Below, piece after piece: positions 11,362 through 23,286 of a stretch of DNA of 64,000 bases. The position numbers were made by a program, and so were the translations under genes. Under the pieces are notes generated by a model, which saw only the letters and a program-made list of their open reading frames with translations, was not told where the DNA came from and made no database searches. Within the stretch, counting starts at the first letter, position 1; each line of letters opens with the position of its first letter. Source of the stretch: Pseudeuparius sepicola (lineage: Eukaryota; Arthropoda; Insecta; Coleoptera; Anthribidae); the NCBI GenBank assembly GCA_963920635.1, contig OY987302.1:35749278-35813277 (forward strand), read 5' to 3'.

Positions 11362-12602
11362 TGGCTTAGGACACAATATAGATAATATTAAATTACTAAT
11401 AGCACAATAAAACCCGGACATAATTTGTATTAAGAGTCATGACCGCGCAGACAAGATCTAAAATTAACGGTCGCGACGACCGGCTGCAATCTCAGGAATA
11501 TTCTCCTCTAGTCACCCCTCACCACGCACTCTCGCCCCTTCCCCTCTCACCGGCAGCCCGTTAGCGCGAGGAACGGTGTCGGACGACGGACGACGTTTTT
11601 TCGGACCCGAGCGAGTCGGACCGCCAGGCAGCCGAGAGATGAATCGGTCGGAAGGGCGCCGGTGTACAGGGTGATTCCGCGAAATTAGGCCACTTCATAA
11701 CTTTTTTATTTATCAACTTAGAAAAAAATATCAAATACAAAAGTTGTAGGGCTGCAACCTGACTACTTCATGGCGTTTTGTTGTTGACTCGGTTTGTGTA
11801 TTTGTTGTGCTATTGTTGAAAAAATATAAATAATAAACACATATAAATATTAAACACATACCCCTATTTGTACGAATTCCGAAAGTATCTTTTCGAGTCT
11901 TTTTTGTTATTTACTAACCCTGTTTTTTTCTTCAGTGCCTTGCGGAAAATTGGGTTATAGAAATTAATAAAGAAAACATAAGTTTTGTCTGTATATTTCG
12001 ATATTTTGTATGCAATAATACCTAATTGTTTTTCTGATAAGTGCACTGAATTGGAAAGAATTTTTTTTATAACTTTTTACAATTTTTTCTGACATGAAAT
12101 TATTATTCCTATCAATCAAACAGCCAGAGTAGAACAGTGTTTCAATAAATTATTATTTCCACAGTAGGTAGGTAGGTTATGCTATATCTATGTGGTATTT
12201 TGGATTTCTATTACTTTTTTCTTTTCCTACTTTGTGCCTCTAAGATGTGTTGTGGTCGGATCTACCAATTCCGGGAGCAAACATTTTAAATATAACTTCG
12301 TCAATTTTGGCTCCATCTGTTTTTCCCAAAAATCGCGACGTCTATCTTTAGGTATAAAATTTTCATTTTACAATTTTTCCCAGTCCAAATGCCAAAAAGG
12401 CACCCCATTTTATTGGCTACTCTTAGTTGCCCTTGTACAGGGTGTTCCCGTATATTTTGACCCACCAGTAGAGCCTCTATTGGTCGAGTTAGAAAAAAAT
12501 TACTTAAATGAAAGTTAAGGGGGGTGTCAATTTATAATGAACCACCCTGTACTTGAAAATACCATTCATAAAAATTTTAAGTTTGATTTTTCCTACAAAA
12601 AA

Positions 12603-13993
12603 AGTACAGGGTGATCATTTTTAGAGGCCCAGCCTCTCTTGGTGGAACACGGTCAAAGATATGGAGATATTATACAGGGTGAGTCAGAATGTATATTAAA
12701 TACTTTAAAGGGGTGTTCGGCAGGTGGTTTTAAGGGGGTCTTTCATATAAAATTTTTCGATTTGGGCTTTCCTTGCCAAGTTATTCGGGTCTACAGGGTG
12801 ACCCAAATATTTTTTTATTTATTTCTCAATAACGGCGCTACTTAAAAATTTGAAATTTGGTATGTGTTATCTACTTACGGGAAGACGGCTTAGGGTAGTT
12901 TATTCATTTACACACTGCCCTAAAAAAGGGTAAAAACTAACAACCCCTATTAATTTTTTTGCTCGAATTTTTTTGTGGGTCATTTTTACGTATAACAAAA
13001 ATATGATTTGCGTAGCCCTTTTATTTAAGAAACTCTTTTCCCTGTACATTTTTTCTCGAAAACACAATATTTTTCCTTCAAAAAAAATAATTTCATGAAA
13101 AATGCCATTCCCCTGACTACGGAAAATCAAGTAAAAATTCATAGTAGACGGGCGTCAAACAATTTAATTATTTTTTTTTACTACTAACCTGAGAAATCAA
13201 CATTATTTACCTCATTCCTCTAATGAGAAGTAATATTTCTCTCCCTAGGTAAATAATGATAATAAAAAAATACCTAGGTAAGTAATGAACAATTTTCTAT
13301 ATGACATTTAAAAATTATTTTCATTTTATCAGCTTGACAATAGAAACTCCCAGGTTTTCGAAGTATTTGAAAAAAGCAAGTAATGACTAAAATATCAAAA
13401 TCTAATCAAATATGTAAAATGTGGCAATATTGCAATGTTAGTAGTAAAAAAAAATCTATAGACACTTCGGTTGAGAAGGGCATTATTTACCTCGCATATT
13501 ATATCCTGATGCTCAACCTAAGTGTATAATGTACTATTATTGAACATTAAAAAAACAAAAATATCAGGTAACAACAATTCAGCTTCGGGATAAAAAAAAT
13601 GTTACAGTGATGCCCAAAATGATATGTCCATAATAAAAGGGCTACACAAATCATATTTTTGTTATACGTAAAAATGACCCACAAAAAAGTTCGAGGAAAA
13701 AAATTAATAGGGGTTGTTAGTTTTTACCCTTTTTTAGGGCAGTGTGTAAATGAATAAACTACCCTAAGGGATTTTGAATGATGTAACAAAAATGGTATGT
13801 TGGTGGAAAAAAATATTTCTTGGCGCCGCAACGCGACGCCTAGCGTCATAATAGCAGAGAGTCGCTACATGGGGCCAATTTATTCCTTTATACACCCTAT
13901 ATCATCTCCCATATATAATATCTCCATAATAATATCTTCGACCGTTTTCCACTAAGAGAGACTGGGCGTATAAAAATGATCACCCTGTACATA
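12603..13993. repeat. Nested inverted-repeat element within the TTAA transposon
   Basis: Outer arms at 12603-12690 and about 13915-13993 start with TACAGGGTGATCATTTTTA and are reverse complements. Inside them lies a second, better matched pair at about 12886-13030 and 13635-13770, starting CTTAGGGTAGTTTATTCAT. The inner pair looks like a separate fold-back element that inserted in the outer one. No coding sequence. Confidence 0.75.
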
Positions 13994-14144
13994 AAGACGA
14001 ACTAACACAACCAAAATTTAAAATATTGCATTTATGGTTTTATATACTTGTGAATTCCATCCGGAAGAATTTCAGAAACATCAAATTCAACCTATAGAAG
14101 CCTTCAATCAAGATTAGGCTAGATAACTATTGTAGATAATAAAA

Positions 14145-14610
14145 AATAAAAGATAAAAAACCTTTTTAAAAACAAACTTTTATTTAAGTCATGTACTAAA
14201 ACGAATAAAATAAAATACCTATGTCATGTATCTACTAAAAGGAATAAAATAAAATAAATCTAGGTTTTTGTTAAGATAATTCAATGCCAAATTGCGACAA
14301 ATTTTTGTAAATCAAAAAGCTAGTCGCGCGAATTCTAAAGAAAATACATACTTTGGCAAGTAGGTACTTGCTTATCAACCAATCACTGTATATTAAAATT
14401 AATTGGTACCTACTTTCTATGAACATTTCTCGCGACAAGCTTTTTAAATTACAACAACTTGGCGCAATTTGGCACTGAATTATTCTAACAAAAACCTAGA
14501 CTTATTTTATTTTATTTTATTCGATGTAGTACATGATTTATTTCATTTTATTCGTTTTAGTACATGGCTTAAATAAAAGCTTGTTTTTCAAAAGGTTTTT
14601 ATCTTTTATT
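14145..14610. repeat. Fold-back element of about 466 bp
   Basis: Arms of about 190 bp (14145-14338 and 14420-14610) are diverged reverse complements. Shared blocks include AATAAAAGATAAAAA, CATGTACTAAAACGAATAAA and CTAGGTTTTTGTTA. There is no coding sequence. Confidence 0.8.
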
Positions 14611-14629
14611 TTATTTTGTGCTTTTTAGT

Positions 14630-14890
14630 ACATATTTGATTCCCATATCAGGAGAGTGGTAAAGAAATTTAGTCCGCCATATTGGATTTAGTATGACGTC
14701 ACTTATCTTATTATTTTGTACTCGTCAACCCCTTTCATTTGATACCCATATTCAGGGGGTTGAAAAGAAAAAAATGTAATCCGCCATCTTCGAGCGGCGG
14801 CCTTATTGCATTTAGTGTGATCTCACTAACTTTAGCGTTTTCTACTTCTCAAGCCCTTTCATTTGATACCCATATTAAGTATTAGAAAGT
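14630..14890 (+). repeat. Short tandem array, about three units of 104-124 bp
   Basis: The block TTTGATACCCATAT (or TTTGATTCCCATAT) recurs near 14635, 14739 and 14863, with CCGCCAT and CATTTAGTGTGATCTCACT-like blocks between copies. A further unclassified repeat follows to about 15020. Confidence 0.6.
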
Positions 14891-15935
14891 AGAAAGTATT
14901 ACAATATTGAGTATTGCATATTGCATTGTCACCGGAACTAAAGGTGTATGCAAAATTTCAGCTCAATCGGATGTCAGGAAGTGGTTCTAATTCAGCTTGC
15001 AAGATTCGACCCACACTAACAGGTGTAAAAAAGCTTGTAAAATACGATAAGCGGAAACAAGAGTGCGACGGCGAACATATTGTACCTATCTTTGTCTATT
15101 TAGTGTCCCCTCTACGGAAACTCGCTTGAGGAGAAGGCAGGAGTGGAGGCACGGGGGAATTCGGTGTATTCATATTAATTTCGGCGTTGCAGTGTTTTTC
15201 TAGAAGTCGATCTACTTTTTTATTTTCAGTTGCAAAAATTCGATTTTTTTACCAAAATGTAACTAATAGATGGAGGAACAATTCGTATGAAATTTTTTTT
15301 AAAAAAACATTGTTGGTAAATTTACAAAAATGCTACCGTTTCATTTTCTCGGGAGTATTTGAAGGAGTATTTTTGTTACCATTAAAAAACTACAATTAAA
15401 ACAAAAAAATTGTCCATACGAATCCTAGACCTACATTTTCGCCACAGTTTGAGACAGGTTTGACAGAAATCAGTTTACGTATAACAGAGGAGATAGATTT
15501 TGAAGTTTCAAATTTCGTTTTGCATTTTTGGTGGACGTCCTGGGACTAATTCCATGTAAAGTATACGGTAGAAAGCTAGCGGAATTCCGTGCGTTTATCT
15601 GTACTATTTGCAGTGTCATTGCTCTTAACGAATCCAAATTTTAAAAAAATGACTATATCAACTTTAAAAACTTTCTAACCTATAGGCATGATAGAAATGA
15701 TGGTTATGGTGGAATTGTAACGCTTATTCGCTCAGGTATACCACATAATATACAAAAAAACTGTCACTGTCAATGTCTACCAACCAACTGCCAAATTTTA
15801 GTATTATTCCTCACAGCCCAGAAAATGAATATAGTTAATATATATAACCCTCCAATATGCAAATTAAAAGATAATGAATGGTTAGATTTGAACAAACGTA
15901 TCCCAGCTACTAAAGTAATAATACGGGATATCAAT

Positions 15936-17217
15936 TGTAGTGCCCAGGCAAGCGCCTAAAAGTCAGAATATTAAATCCACAATATTCCTACGATATCCCA
16001 GTAGGGGCCCCAGGCAAAATTATAAAAATATCACACTTATACGTGAATCTACTGTGGGCCTGGAAAAAGCCGCGGCCGGCGGTATTCCTTTGAGATGCCG
16101 AAAACATGTACCCTCCTAAGTGCTTTTCAATGTTCGTTTCCTTTGATTCCGATGCCGCCGTGATCCCAGGTGTTGAGGCCCCTGGATAAAATTGGGGAAA
16201 ATTCGGTATATAAGTAGGCGAGCTGCGAGTCGTGGTAGCAGTTTCGATCCAGAAGGCATTTGCCGCTGAAAGCCCTGCCCAAAAGTTAGTTGAATTTTTC
16301 ATGCAGAAAAATCTGCAAAAACGTATAAAAAAATAATTCCTAGACATCTAGACACCGCTAACTGAATTGGACTGACCACGTAAGAGATTTTGTACCTTAT
16401 TTTTGAGTTTCTGTGTTTGATTTGCCTTTTTAATTCGAAATTTGTAATTATTCCAAGAACTCTTGTGGAAATCTATTTTATAGTGCATTTTGTTACTGGG
16501 GAATAACTGTAGTAATTGTGTGAACTACGTAGGAATTTTTTAGAGATTATTTTAAACCATATTATTTCGCTGCGATTTTCAAGCTTTTATTATTAAAATA
16601 AAATAATTCTGTAACTTAAAATAAATTGATTAGGGTTTGGGAAGACTATTTAGAGTCAGTTAATTGTGGTTAAATTTAGAATTTGTGTTTCTTTTATTGA
16701 ACTATTTTATATCAGAAAATCCTGGTAATTTTAATAACTTTTATATCACTCTTGTGTTGGGGGAAGTTAGCACTGCTATACAAACCCATTGTTTAATTTC
16801 ATGTTCGAATTATATGATTAATGTAAATTCATCGCCTTCAAATTATATTTTGTACCATTTTGACATTTAGTTTTATGCCAGATATTAGTTCACTTGTTCG
16901 ACAGTATACCTTTTAAGCGTGGTGAAAGATTCCTATACATAGGATTCGTGAGCCTATACTTGAGTGTAAATTATCAGAAACCGAGTAACTTTCAGTTAAC
17001 TGTTTACTGCATATTGTGAAGTTTCCTTTTCATTTTAATTTTTAGCATTTGTAACCCAATGTACTGTTTTGTGTTTAGTTTTAATATACATATCAAATTA
17101 TCCCTGTGTTTCCGTCATACACCTTAGGCCCACACTAAAATAAATATCTGTGGCTCAACCTATGTAAATCCGCTCGCCAACTTTTTACCATCAAACAAAA
17201 AGGTTGAGAATGCCACA
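15936..17217. mobile_element. Solo LTR, 1,282 bp, CAAT target duplication
   Basis: CAAT at 15932-15935 and 17218-17221 flanks a segment that begins TGTAGTGCC and ends AATGCCACA (TG...CA with short inverted ends). Dropping it plus one CAAT rejoins the endonuclease frame. It contains a TATATAAG box near 16209 and late AATAAA-like sites, and no element-specific coding region, as expected after LTR-LTR recombination. The family is unknown; a 4-bp duplication is compatible with Gypsy. Confidence 0.8.
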
Positions 17218-18007
17218 CAATGTGCATCACACATCTTGGGGCTGCGCAATTGATGATTATTGTGGGAAAACCATCAACAACACTTTAAATGAAACTAAAC
17301 TGATAATTCTAAATGATGGTTCGCCTACCAGAATAACTGCCCCTAATATAAGAAAATCTGTCATAGACCTAACTTTAGTATCGGATTCGATTGATCCCCA
17401 CTGTGAGTGGACAGTTAGATCTGACTTTGCGGCTAGTGATCATCATCCCACTGTTTGTGTTATTAACCATGTTAATATAATTCAACATCCTAACCATTCC
17501 TCTAAAAAATGGAATATTAAAAAAGCTAACTGGAATGCGTACCAAGAAATCATTGAATCAGAACTTAAAAATATCAATAGGGAGACCTTTCAATATGAGG
17601 ATTTCCAAAACATTATTATGAAGGCAGCTGAAAATAAAATTCCCCAGAAAAAGCCATATAGCCATAAATGTAAAAGAATAACACCATGGTGGAATGATGA
17701 GTGCTATAGGTACATAGAGGCTAGGGTATCCTCTCTTAAAGAGTATCAGAACAACCCATCTGTCGAGAATTTCAATAAACTTAAAAGACAGTGTGCAATA
17801 ACAAAAAGATTTCTGAAATTAAAAAAGAAAAATAGTTTTAAGCAATTTTGCCATTCCCTAAATCGGGATACCCCCATTAAGAAAATTTGGCAATCTATCA
17901 AAGCATATAGGAGCTACTGGAATTTTAATAATTCAAAACAACTTCCATCCACTTCTGTGGCGGACGAAATATCGAACAAATTACTTAATTTGTTCGATTT
18001 TAAATGA

Positions 18008-19000
18008 ATACACAAGTGTGTGTAATATTGATCCTAACTTTAAATTCACAGATAATACAGAACCTGTCGATCCCTTTGAACTCCTCTCAATATGTAAGAA
18101 TAAAAAGGACTCAGCCACGGGATTAGATAATATCACTTACTCATGCTTGGCTACCATTGGTAACCAAGCAGCGACTAATAGAGATATATAACAATTGCCT
18201 TATTAACAACAAGGTGCCTGACCAGTGGAAAACCAGCATTATATTCCCTCTCCTAAAACCTGGGAAAGATTCATCACAAGCGTCTAGTTATAGACCAATA
18301 GCTCTGGCCTTGTGCCCAGGCAAACTCATGGAATCAATGTTAAAAAGACGCATTGAATGGCAACTGGAAAAAAATAACCAGCTTCCCCCCCTTGAAAATA
18401 GGTATCAGGAGAGGGAAAAGTTGTATGGATGCGCTTACCATTATTAATCAATATGTATTAACCGCTCTTTCCAAGAATGAGAACACAGTAGGGGTTTTCC
18501 TTGATATACATGCCACGTATGACAACGTCAATCTATCAATTTTATATAACAGTATGCTTGAAAAAGAAATCCCATCTTGTTATGCTAATATAATGTTCTC
18601 TCTTTTAAATAATAGAAGTATTGTAGTTAAAAATTATACATGGAGCTTAACGGATCCACAAAAATGCAGTCAAGGTCTGGCTCAGGGCTCACCGCTCAGT
18701 CCACTATTATTTAATATCTATACTGCCGATCTGCATTTAATCTTTAATGAGGAAGTCATATTCATTCAATACGTGGATGATTTATTTGTTTTACTTTCGG
18801 GTCATGATATAAAAATAATTATTGACAAAATTAATAAAAATATAGAAGAAATGGCCACTTGGTTAAATGAACACAATTTAAACATTGCAACCGAAAAATC
18901 TACAGCGATTTTATTTAGGAGAGGTAGAACTAAAAAAAAATACCCCACAATTATGGTGGAAAATAACCGATTCCCTGGAAGGAAGATGTTAAATATTTAG
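18008..19000 (+). pseudogene. Non-LTR ORF2, reverse transcriptase
   Basis: Motifs appear in order in two frames: TGLDNITY, KPGKDSSQASSYRPIAL, VGVFLDIHATYDNV (first catalytic Asp), LAQGSPLSPLLFNIY and QYVDDLFVL (YVDD, paired Asp). Frameshifts fall near 18150 and 18400, and a stop at 19000. Catalytic residues are present, so inactivation is by frame damage. Confidence 0.85.
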
Positions 19001-20385
19001 GAATACATTTATCTTATAACTTCAATTGGAATAAACATACCGCTCAAATTACAAATAAATGTCAAAATCAATAATCAGATCGCACTTAGACTACGGCTCT
19101 TTCCTTTTTAAACCAAACTCAATAACAAATCTAAAAAACTGGATAGGATTCAGTATACTTCTCTTAGAATTATAATGGGTCTTATAAAATCCACCTCCAC
19201 ACTTGCCCTCCTAGGAGATGGGGCAGAAATGTCCCTTGACTTCTGAAGGATGTGGTTGGCTACGAAATTTGTAAACAAGCGATTGGGTCGCACTGGTAAT
19301 CTCACTATCAAACACATTAAAAGACTATCAAATACAATAGCATCTAATAGTATTTTCTGGCGTAAAAAAGGTTTACCGTATCTAAGGGAAGCTCTTCTAC
19401 TCAATCAATCATATAGTAAAAACTTAAAAACATATTATTTACAAACAGAATTCGAAATTGACATTCTCCATCAAATTACCCCCATTCCAAGGTTTTTGTG
19501 GAAAACGAGTAAATCAGAATTCGTCAACAATCAGGAGTTCCTTAATTTCTTTAAAGCTAAATATTCGGATCACACATTCATATTTACTGATGGCTCACTA
19601 GACCCGGTGACTGCCAAGTAGGGATAGGAGTTCACATTCCGAGCATGGACTTCAATTTTTCCTCAAGAATTCACGATAATACCCAAATATATTCAGCTGA
19701 AATTATAGCTATAAATAAAGCTATTGAAATATGTATTAATAAAGATATTAAAAGGGCAATTATTTTCTCTGACTCAAAAAGTGCCATCGACAAACTGAAT
19801 AGTGATAAAGGCCTTATAACTCATTATATTACAGCAACAACAAAAATATATCTTATTGTAGCCAGGGAAGAGGGGTATGATATAAGATTATCATGGGTTC
19901 CGGGACACAAGGGCGTAGAGGGAAACGAGGTTGCTGACAAACTGGCAAAAATAGGAAAGGCTCTTAACATTGCAGCTTTAATAAAGGTTGAATCAGAAGA
20001 TCTAACACCCATAATAAAGAAGCACATAATTAAAAGATTTGCAATGGAATGGAGTTCTCAAGTAAAAGACAAGCACAATCACTATGCAAATATAGGCTTT
20101 GAATTCCACAGCATTCCATGGTTTATAAAAAACAAATTTAAAAACAGAAGACATTTAGTCTTCCCGATCTAATTCTAATATAGGCAGTTACCTATATTAG
20201 AATTAGATCGAATATAGGTAGTTACCTATATTAGAATTAGATCGGGACACTGTCTAACACCAGACCATTCATACAGGATGGGGGTATGAAATACACCTAA
20301 TTGCAGGTGTAATATGATAGGAACTCTCACTCACCTATTATTCGAATGCCCGCTAAATTCCACGCCTAATTATACTGACCTGTAG
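19001..20385 (+). pseudogene. Non-LTR ORF2, RNase H and C-terminal knuckle
   Basis: RNase H catalytic positions are all visible: FTDGSLD, IYSAEIIA, FSDSKSA and WVPGHKGVEGNEVADKLA. A frameshift falls at about 19620. The tail is broken at 20163 by a small palindromic rearrangement, after which GHCLTPDHSYRMGV, a Cys knuckle and HLLFECP can be read before homology stops at about 20385. Confidence 0.8.
20163..20246. repeat. Perfect palindromic cluster in the RNase H tail
   Basis: A 22-bp segment at 20163-20184 (CCCGATCTAATTCTAATATA then GG) has its exact reverse complement at 20225-20246, and a third copy of the CCTATATTAGAATTAGATC arm lies between at 20191-20209. It interrupts the coding tail of the non-LTR element. 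Confidence 0.9.
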
Positions 20386-20386
20386 T

Positions 20387-21300
20387 CGATTTTAGGCGAA
20401 TAACCATTAATAACCGGTAAATACCAAACACGTTTACGCGATTCGGTTATTGTTGGTTATAGCTCTCTGACGTCACAAAGAAGCCCTTCATACGTCATCG
20501 TTATAACCGACAATAACCTTGGTATTTACTCAACTCTGGAGCAGGGTAATTACCACGGTTATTGAAAACAACAAATGCCATTTGCAAAATTTTTCAAAAC
20601 TTATAAATATACGCCATTGAATATAAGGCTCAATGCTAAACTAGTTTATGGGCCATGCCAACAATGAACAAGAATAAAGAACAACGCAGTGTAGACCCGG
20701 TAGCTAGCACCGTTCACATGGTGGCCCATATATTAGTTCGCATAGTCCCGTCGGGGCGTTGGCATCTTAAATTCAGTCGCGTATATTTGCTGATATAGGC
20801 AAGTGTAGTGATTTAATATTTTCATCTAGATCCATAAATTAAAAAAAATGAACAGGAGCAAAAATATCTCAGTGTAAACGTTGAAGGCTGAAGGTGAAGA
20901 GTGTGAAGATGTCCAGGTTCCAAGTTGAAGTCGGAGATATGGAAATAGCAAGTCTTCTGTTACATGCTTTTATTCTTTTTTGTAATAAATTTAAACAAAA
21001 CCCAACATACACAAATATAAGTGAGGTTATAGATGGGTAGTAGTATGACATTTCTCCTTGGTTATTCGCCTGAATTACTTTTGGGTTAACCATACACATT
21101 TAGGTGAGTTTCAATGGTGACATTTGCTGGTTATTCAAGGGCTAAAACCAAGGACAACCAGACACATTTAGGCGAGTTTCAAGATTGACATTTTTTGGTT
21201 ATTTAAGGGCTAAAACCAAGGTCAACCAGAAAGATAACCGCGGTTAAAACCAGACGATCGCCTTGTGTTATATAAAACTAAACAAAACATCATTAACATG
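20387..21300. repeat. Unclassified repeat with inverted blocks and a 68-bp tandem pair
   Basis: Inverted copies of GTAAATACCAA with GGTTATTGT(T/C)GGTTATA lie at 20417-20461 and 20490-20530. A 68-bp unit starting ACACATTTAGG is present twice head-to-tail at 21094-21161 and 21162-21229. No coding sequence was recognised. Confidence 0.6.
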
Positions 21301-21323
21301 ATAATAGATTTTTTGACTTTTAA

Positions 21324-22757
21324 AGCCGCGTACAGACCGAGTTCGAGAACCGTTCTAGACCAGTTCGCGACAGGTTCGCAAACAGGAATTGTTCGCGAGC
21401 ACATATTGGCGGTGTGGACGTCTCGTATCATTTTATAAATTAGCATTTCAAGAGTGGCAGTTCAATTGAATATTTTTTGTGTGAAATAGAGTGGACTGAC
21501 GAGAAAATAATCGAATTGATCGGCCAAAATTAAAAATTGATTGCATCCGAACTTGTGGAAGCCAAAAAATTCCAATTACTTATAAATAAAAAACGAAATG
21601 CTAAAAAATATCTCCTCACAGGCTTTTTCAAAACAAAAACACCACAAATAGTCAGAGCATCTTCTTCATCGTCTGTATTCTGTAACGAAGTTACTATTGA
21701 TTTTCCGCTAGTTGTGAATTTTCATTTTATTTCATTTATTTCTTCGCCACGCTATGTGTAGCAGCCGGCCGACCGCCGTAGTTTTTTTTTGTTGTATTCA
21801 CGAATGATTCTTTTTCTACATAGGGGACCGGCGGTCGATATTTTAATTGCATTTAATTAAAGTTTGGTTTTGATTGTTTTCCGGCTTTCCGCCGCTTGTA
21901 AAGAATTGCTTATGTTACCATAAGGGATGAGGGATACCGAAAAGGGGTAGAACCGGGTTACTAACTCAACTTGCAACTAGAACCACCGTTCTTTTTGGGA
22001 ATCCGACTATCCGACTATATCGGACATTTAGCCCTGTAATTGACCATTGCCACGAATAGTTAGGATAGCTGCAACTTAAGTTAGGCCTTGAAACTTGTTG
22101 GTGGTGCGAGTATTCCCGAACCAATATCCGTTTCACCTAGCTTGAGCTGACGTTTATAGGTTTTCTTTTTAACACATTTTCATTTCGAAAAGTTTTGAGC
22201 CTGCTTTTCGCATGCAAATGTAACCGCGTTAATTAGCCGTAGAGTGCTTAAATAGAGGCTTATCCCGCACGTTTCTTTTGTTGCAGATTCGGGGATCTTT
22301 CTGGGCCGGCCGTAATAAAATATTAATAAATTGCAAATAAACTTCTAGTTGTAGTAAATAAACCGTGTAAAACTTGTTGAATTACTTTACTTCCATCCTA
22401 CCCTTGATCGGGCATAGCGGAGCATACCGCTCTAAAAAAACTGGCGCCTGAGCAACCGCCCCGCCGTAGGTCCGATTTTCCCTTTTCTAAATAAAAAGAG
22501 GCTATGAGAAGGTCCACCGAAAAATAGAAAAAGGGGAAAATCGGATAGGCAAAAATCAACGATTTAATTCATTATTTCCAAAATTATTTTTGCAACTCGA
22601 TAGCGAAGCAATGCCGAACTCCAAAAAAATGACAATACGAAACAAGCCGAACACAATAAAATTTTGGTTTGGACACCTTGTTCGCAAACTGCTCCCGAAC
22701 AGTTCGGTAGTAATTCGCGAGCAGTTCTCGAGCATCAATTTTGGTTTGTACGCGGCT
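21324..22757. mobile_element. PIF/Harbinger-like DNA element, TAA duplication
   Basis: TAA at 21321-21323 and 22758-22760 flanks inverted termini AGCCGCGTACAGACC and AGCCGCGTACAAACC (reverse complement on the right). Subterminal GTTCGAGAACCG and GTTCGCGA blocks are shared by both ends. A 3-bp TAA duplication with such ends suits PIF/Harbinger. A plus-strand piece near 21488 (WTDEKIIELI) resembles the start of a Myb/MADF-like second ORF of that superfamily, weakly. No DDE transposase remains, and an LTR-like piece is embedded. Confidence 0.6.
21759..22560 (+). mobile_element. LTR-like fragment with primer-binding-site-like sequence
   Basis: From TGTAGCAGCC at 21759 the sequence carries a TAAATAG box near 22250, AATAAA sites near 22320, and an end followed by TGGCGCCTGAGCAACC (about 22440), which looks like an LTR retroelement primer-binding site. 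It lies inside the Harbinger-like element. The right border and target duplication were not resolved. Confidence 0.35.
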
Positions 22758-22760
22758 TAA

Positions 22761-23286
22761 CAAAATTAGCCTCTAAGACAAATAGCAACGATGACGAAGA
22801 CTAACATAATATCTCCTTTCCATTTCCTATTATGCTCCTTTGTTGTTTTTGTCTAAACTAACACCTTAACCTCAAGAAGAAAGAAAATAAATTCCGAAGA
22901 TAAAGGGAAAGGTTTCCTCATGGGATGGTCGGACGTGGACATTGATCTCTCGTAACAATAACCAGTATTGTAAACAAAAGAAAGAAAAACTGAACTGAAA
23001 AAGAGAAGAAAGAAAATAAATTCCGAAGATAAAAGGAAAGGTCTCCTCATGGGACGGTAACGGGTTGATGGCCAAGTAGCCCAGCCCAATAAAAAGAAAG
23101 AAGAAGAAGAACCTAATTTGAGTATTTTGTGGAAAATGCTATAAGGCACGTCAATTCTGTTTTTATCTCTCTCGATTTTTTATCTTCGTGCTTGAGGAGC
23201 AACCCGTCAGGTTTTCCAATGGAGCCCCAGGTGGTTTTGAAAGGTTACGTCTTACGTCACGTCTAGAATAGTCAAGTGGGGAACAG
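22761..23286. other. Non-coding, with a duplicated 45-bp block
   Basis: AGAAAGAAAATAAATTCCGA is present twice (near 22880 and 23010) with related flanks, and 22925-23010 repeats the segment found at 10110-10190. Nothing else is recognised. Confidence 0.4.

Larger units (their letters stand above)
11434..15624. mobile_element. 4.19-kb DNA transposon with TTAA target duplication
   Basis: TTAA occurs at 11430-11433 and 15625-15628. Just inside, GAGTCATGACCGCGCAGAC on the left mirrors GAGCAATGACACTGCAAAT on the right (imperfect inverted repeats). Removing the element plus one TTAA restores the endonuclease frame, so the borders are exact. TTAA is used by piggyBac and by Kolobok-like elements. 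No transposase is visible, so it is non-autonomous. Inside are a GC-rich 5' block (about 11440-11660), TACAGGGTG modules, two nested palindromic elements and a three-unit tandem repeat. Confidence 0.8.
11324..18007 (+). pseudogene. Non-LTR ORF2, apurinic-like endonuclease in three pieces
   Basis: Piece 1 (11324-11433) has the FQWNCNG start of the APE-type endonuclease and one in-frame stop. It resumes at 15625 as NESKF and continues to 15935, and resumes again at 17218 with HHTSWGC and SDHHPTVC, the conserved C-terminal endonuclease motifs. Both junctions read through in frame when the insertion and one copy of its duplication (TTAA, CAAT) are left out. Outside the insertions decay is mild here. 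The domain nicks the target DNA in intact relatives. Confidence 0.85.
10195..20385 (+). mobile_element. I/Jockey-like non-LTR retrotransposon, interrupted twice
   Basis: A gag-like ORF1 (10249-11361) overlaps ORF2, which begins at ATG 11324 and carries endonuclease, reverse transcriptase, RNase H and a C-terminal Cys/His knuckle. The body is broken by two later insertions (11434-15624 and 15936-17217). Without them and their duplications the element is about 4.7 kb. Frameshifts and stops occur throughout. It is 3'-truncated at about 20385, with no poly(A) or simple tail. The presence of RNase H favours the I group; the clade was not proven. Confidence 0.85.

Noticed and set aside
21094..21229. 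A CRISPR-like or satellite array.
   Set aside because: Only two 68-bp units in direct tandem, without spacers, in a eukaryotic repeat context.
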